DNA of 12,980 nucleotides from Campylobacteraceae bacterium (GTDB taxonomy: Bacteria; Campylobacterota; Campylobacteria; Campylobacterales; Sulfurovaceae): assembly GCA_026995985.1 (NCBI GenBank), contig JALWNF010000166.1, forward strand, positions 1-12,980, in the 5' to 3' direction. Shown here in pieces: positions 12,849 to 12,980 of this stretch. The notes below the pieces were generated by a model. That model saw nothing but the letters and a program-made list of their open reading frames with translations, was not told where the DNA came from and made no database searches. Made by a program: the position numbers and the translations under genes. Within the stretch, counting starts at the first letter, position 1; each line of letters begins with the position of its first letter.

Positions 12849-12980
12849 TCTAGCCAAACCATAATACCTTTTTGGGCATGAAGCCTATTTTCAGCCTCTA
12901 AGAAAATCTCATTGGCATGTTTCTCAAATACCTCTTCGCTCACCTCATAACCACGATAGGCAGGAAGACAGTGTAAGAAG
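12833..12980 (-). CDS. argF: Ornithine carbamoyltransferase, C-terminal fragment (runs out of window)
   Basis: Forty-eight codons and a TAA stop are visible. They begin [13 protein letters not shown], which contains the HCLP motif of ornithine carbamoyltransferase, whose cysteine helps bind ornithine. [20 protein letters not shown] and QKGIMVWL follow, the usual C-terminal helix of the family. The enzyme makes citrulline from ornithine and carbamoyl phosphate in arginine biosynthesis. The reading frame is open to the window edge, so the other roughly 260 residues lie beyond it. No obvious terminator follows the stop; the GC-rich inverted repeat begins 20 bases downstream and the iron-sulfur gene 140 bases downstream. 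Confidence 0.93.
   Translation of the reverse strand, partial: FLHCLPAYRGYEVSEEVFEKHANEIFLEAENRLHAQKGIMVWLDRHRF

Noticed and set aside
1..12980. CRISPR array, tRNA, rRNA, integrase or transposase
   Set aside because: No spaced repeat array, cloverleaf, rRNA-like conserved block or recombinase motif was seen on reading both strands; no search was run.

Overview
The window looks like chromosomal DNA of a sulfur-oxidising member of the Campylobacterota (Sulfurovum/Sulfurimonas-like). The support is low GC content, strong use of A/T-ending codons, a SoxC sulfane dehydrogenase, a topoisomerase I with four C-terminal zinc ribbons, and a rhodanese-like protein with a CPPFC motif. The genus is inferred from gene content and was not tested.

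Layout. (1) 1-1234, minus strand: soxC, missing only its C-terminus, behind a textbook sigma70 promoter (TTGACA-N17-TATAAT). A 27-bp palindrome lies upstream of the promoter and a tandem 7-mer lies in the leader. (2) 1381-1787: very AT-rich DNA with no convincing gene but a second near-consensus promoter pointing toward soxC. (3) 1802-2803, minus: an unrecognised three-helix membrane protein. (4) 2927-5680, plus: topA, then a small YfcE/MJ0936-type metallophosphoesterase. (5) 5683-9923: a signalling block. It holds a secreted helical protein (minus), a divergent OmpR-type response regulator (plus), a hybrid histidine kinase with a receiver (minus), a small secreted PstS-like binding protein (minus) and a stand-alone Hpt protein (minus). 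(6) 10064-11383, plus: a membrane-anchored TlpA-like thiol oxidoreductase and a secreted rhodanese-like protein without the catalytic cysteine. (7) 11394-12692, minus: a GlcF-type iron-sulfur protein, preceded by a GC-rich inverted repeat. (8) 12833-12980, minus: the C-terminal end of argF.

How the genes may work together. Block 5 contains every station of a His-Asp-His-Asp phosphorelay: kinase His282, its receiver Asp576, Hpt His63 and response regulator Asp55. A secreted one-domain substrate-binding protein next to the kinase could present the ligand, as TorT does for TorS. The regulator is transcribed divergently from the secreted helical protein, and the TlpA/rhodanese pair is divergent from hpt, so both are candidate targets. 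The signal is not identifiable from sequence. The sulfur genes on both sides make a sulfur or redox cue a reasonable guess, but only a guess.

No tRNA, rRNA, CRISPR array, insertion sequence or phage gene was recognised.
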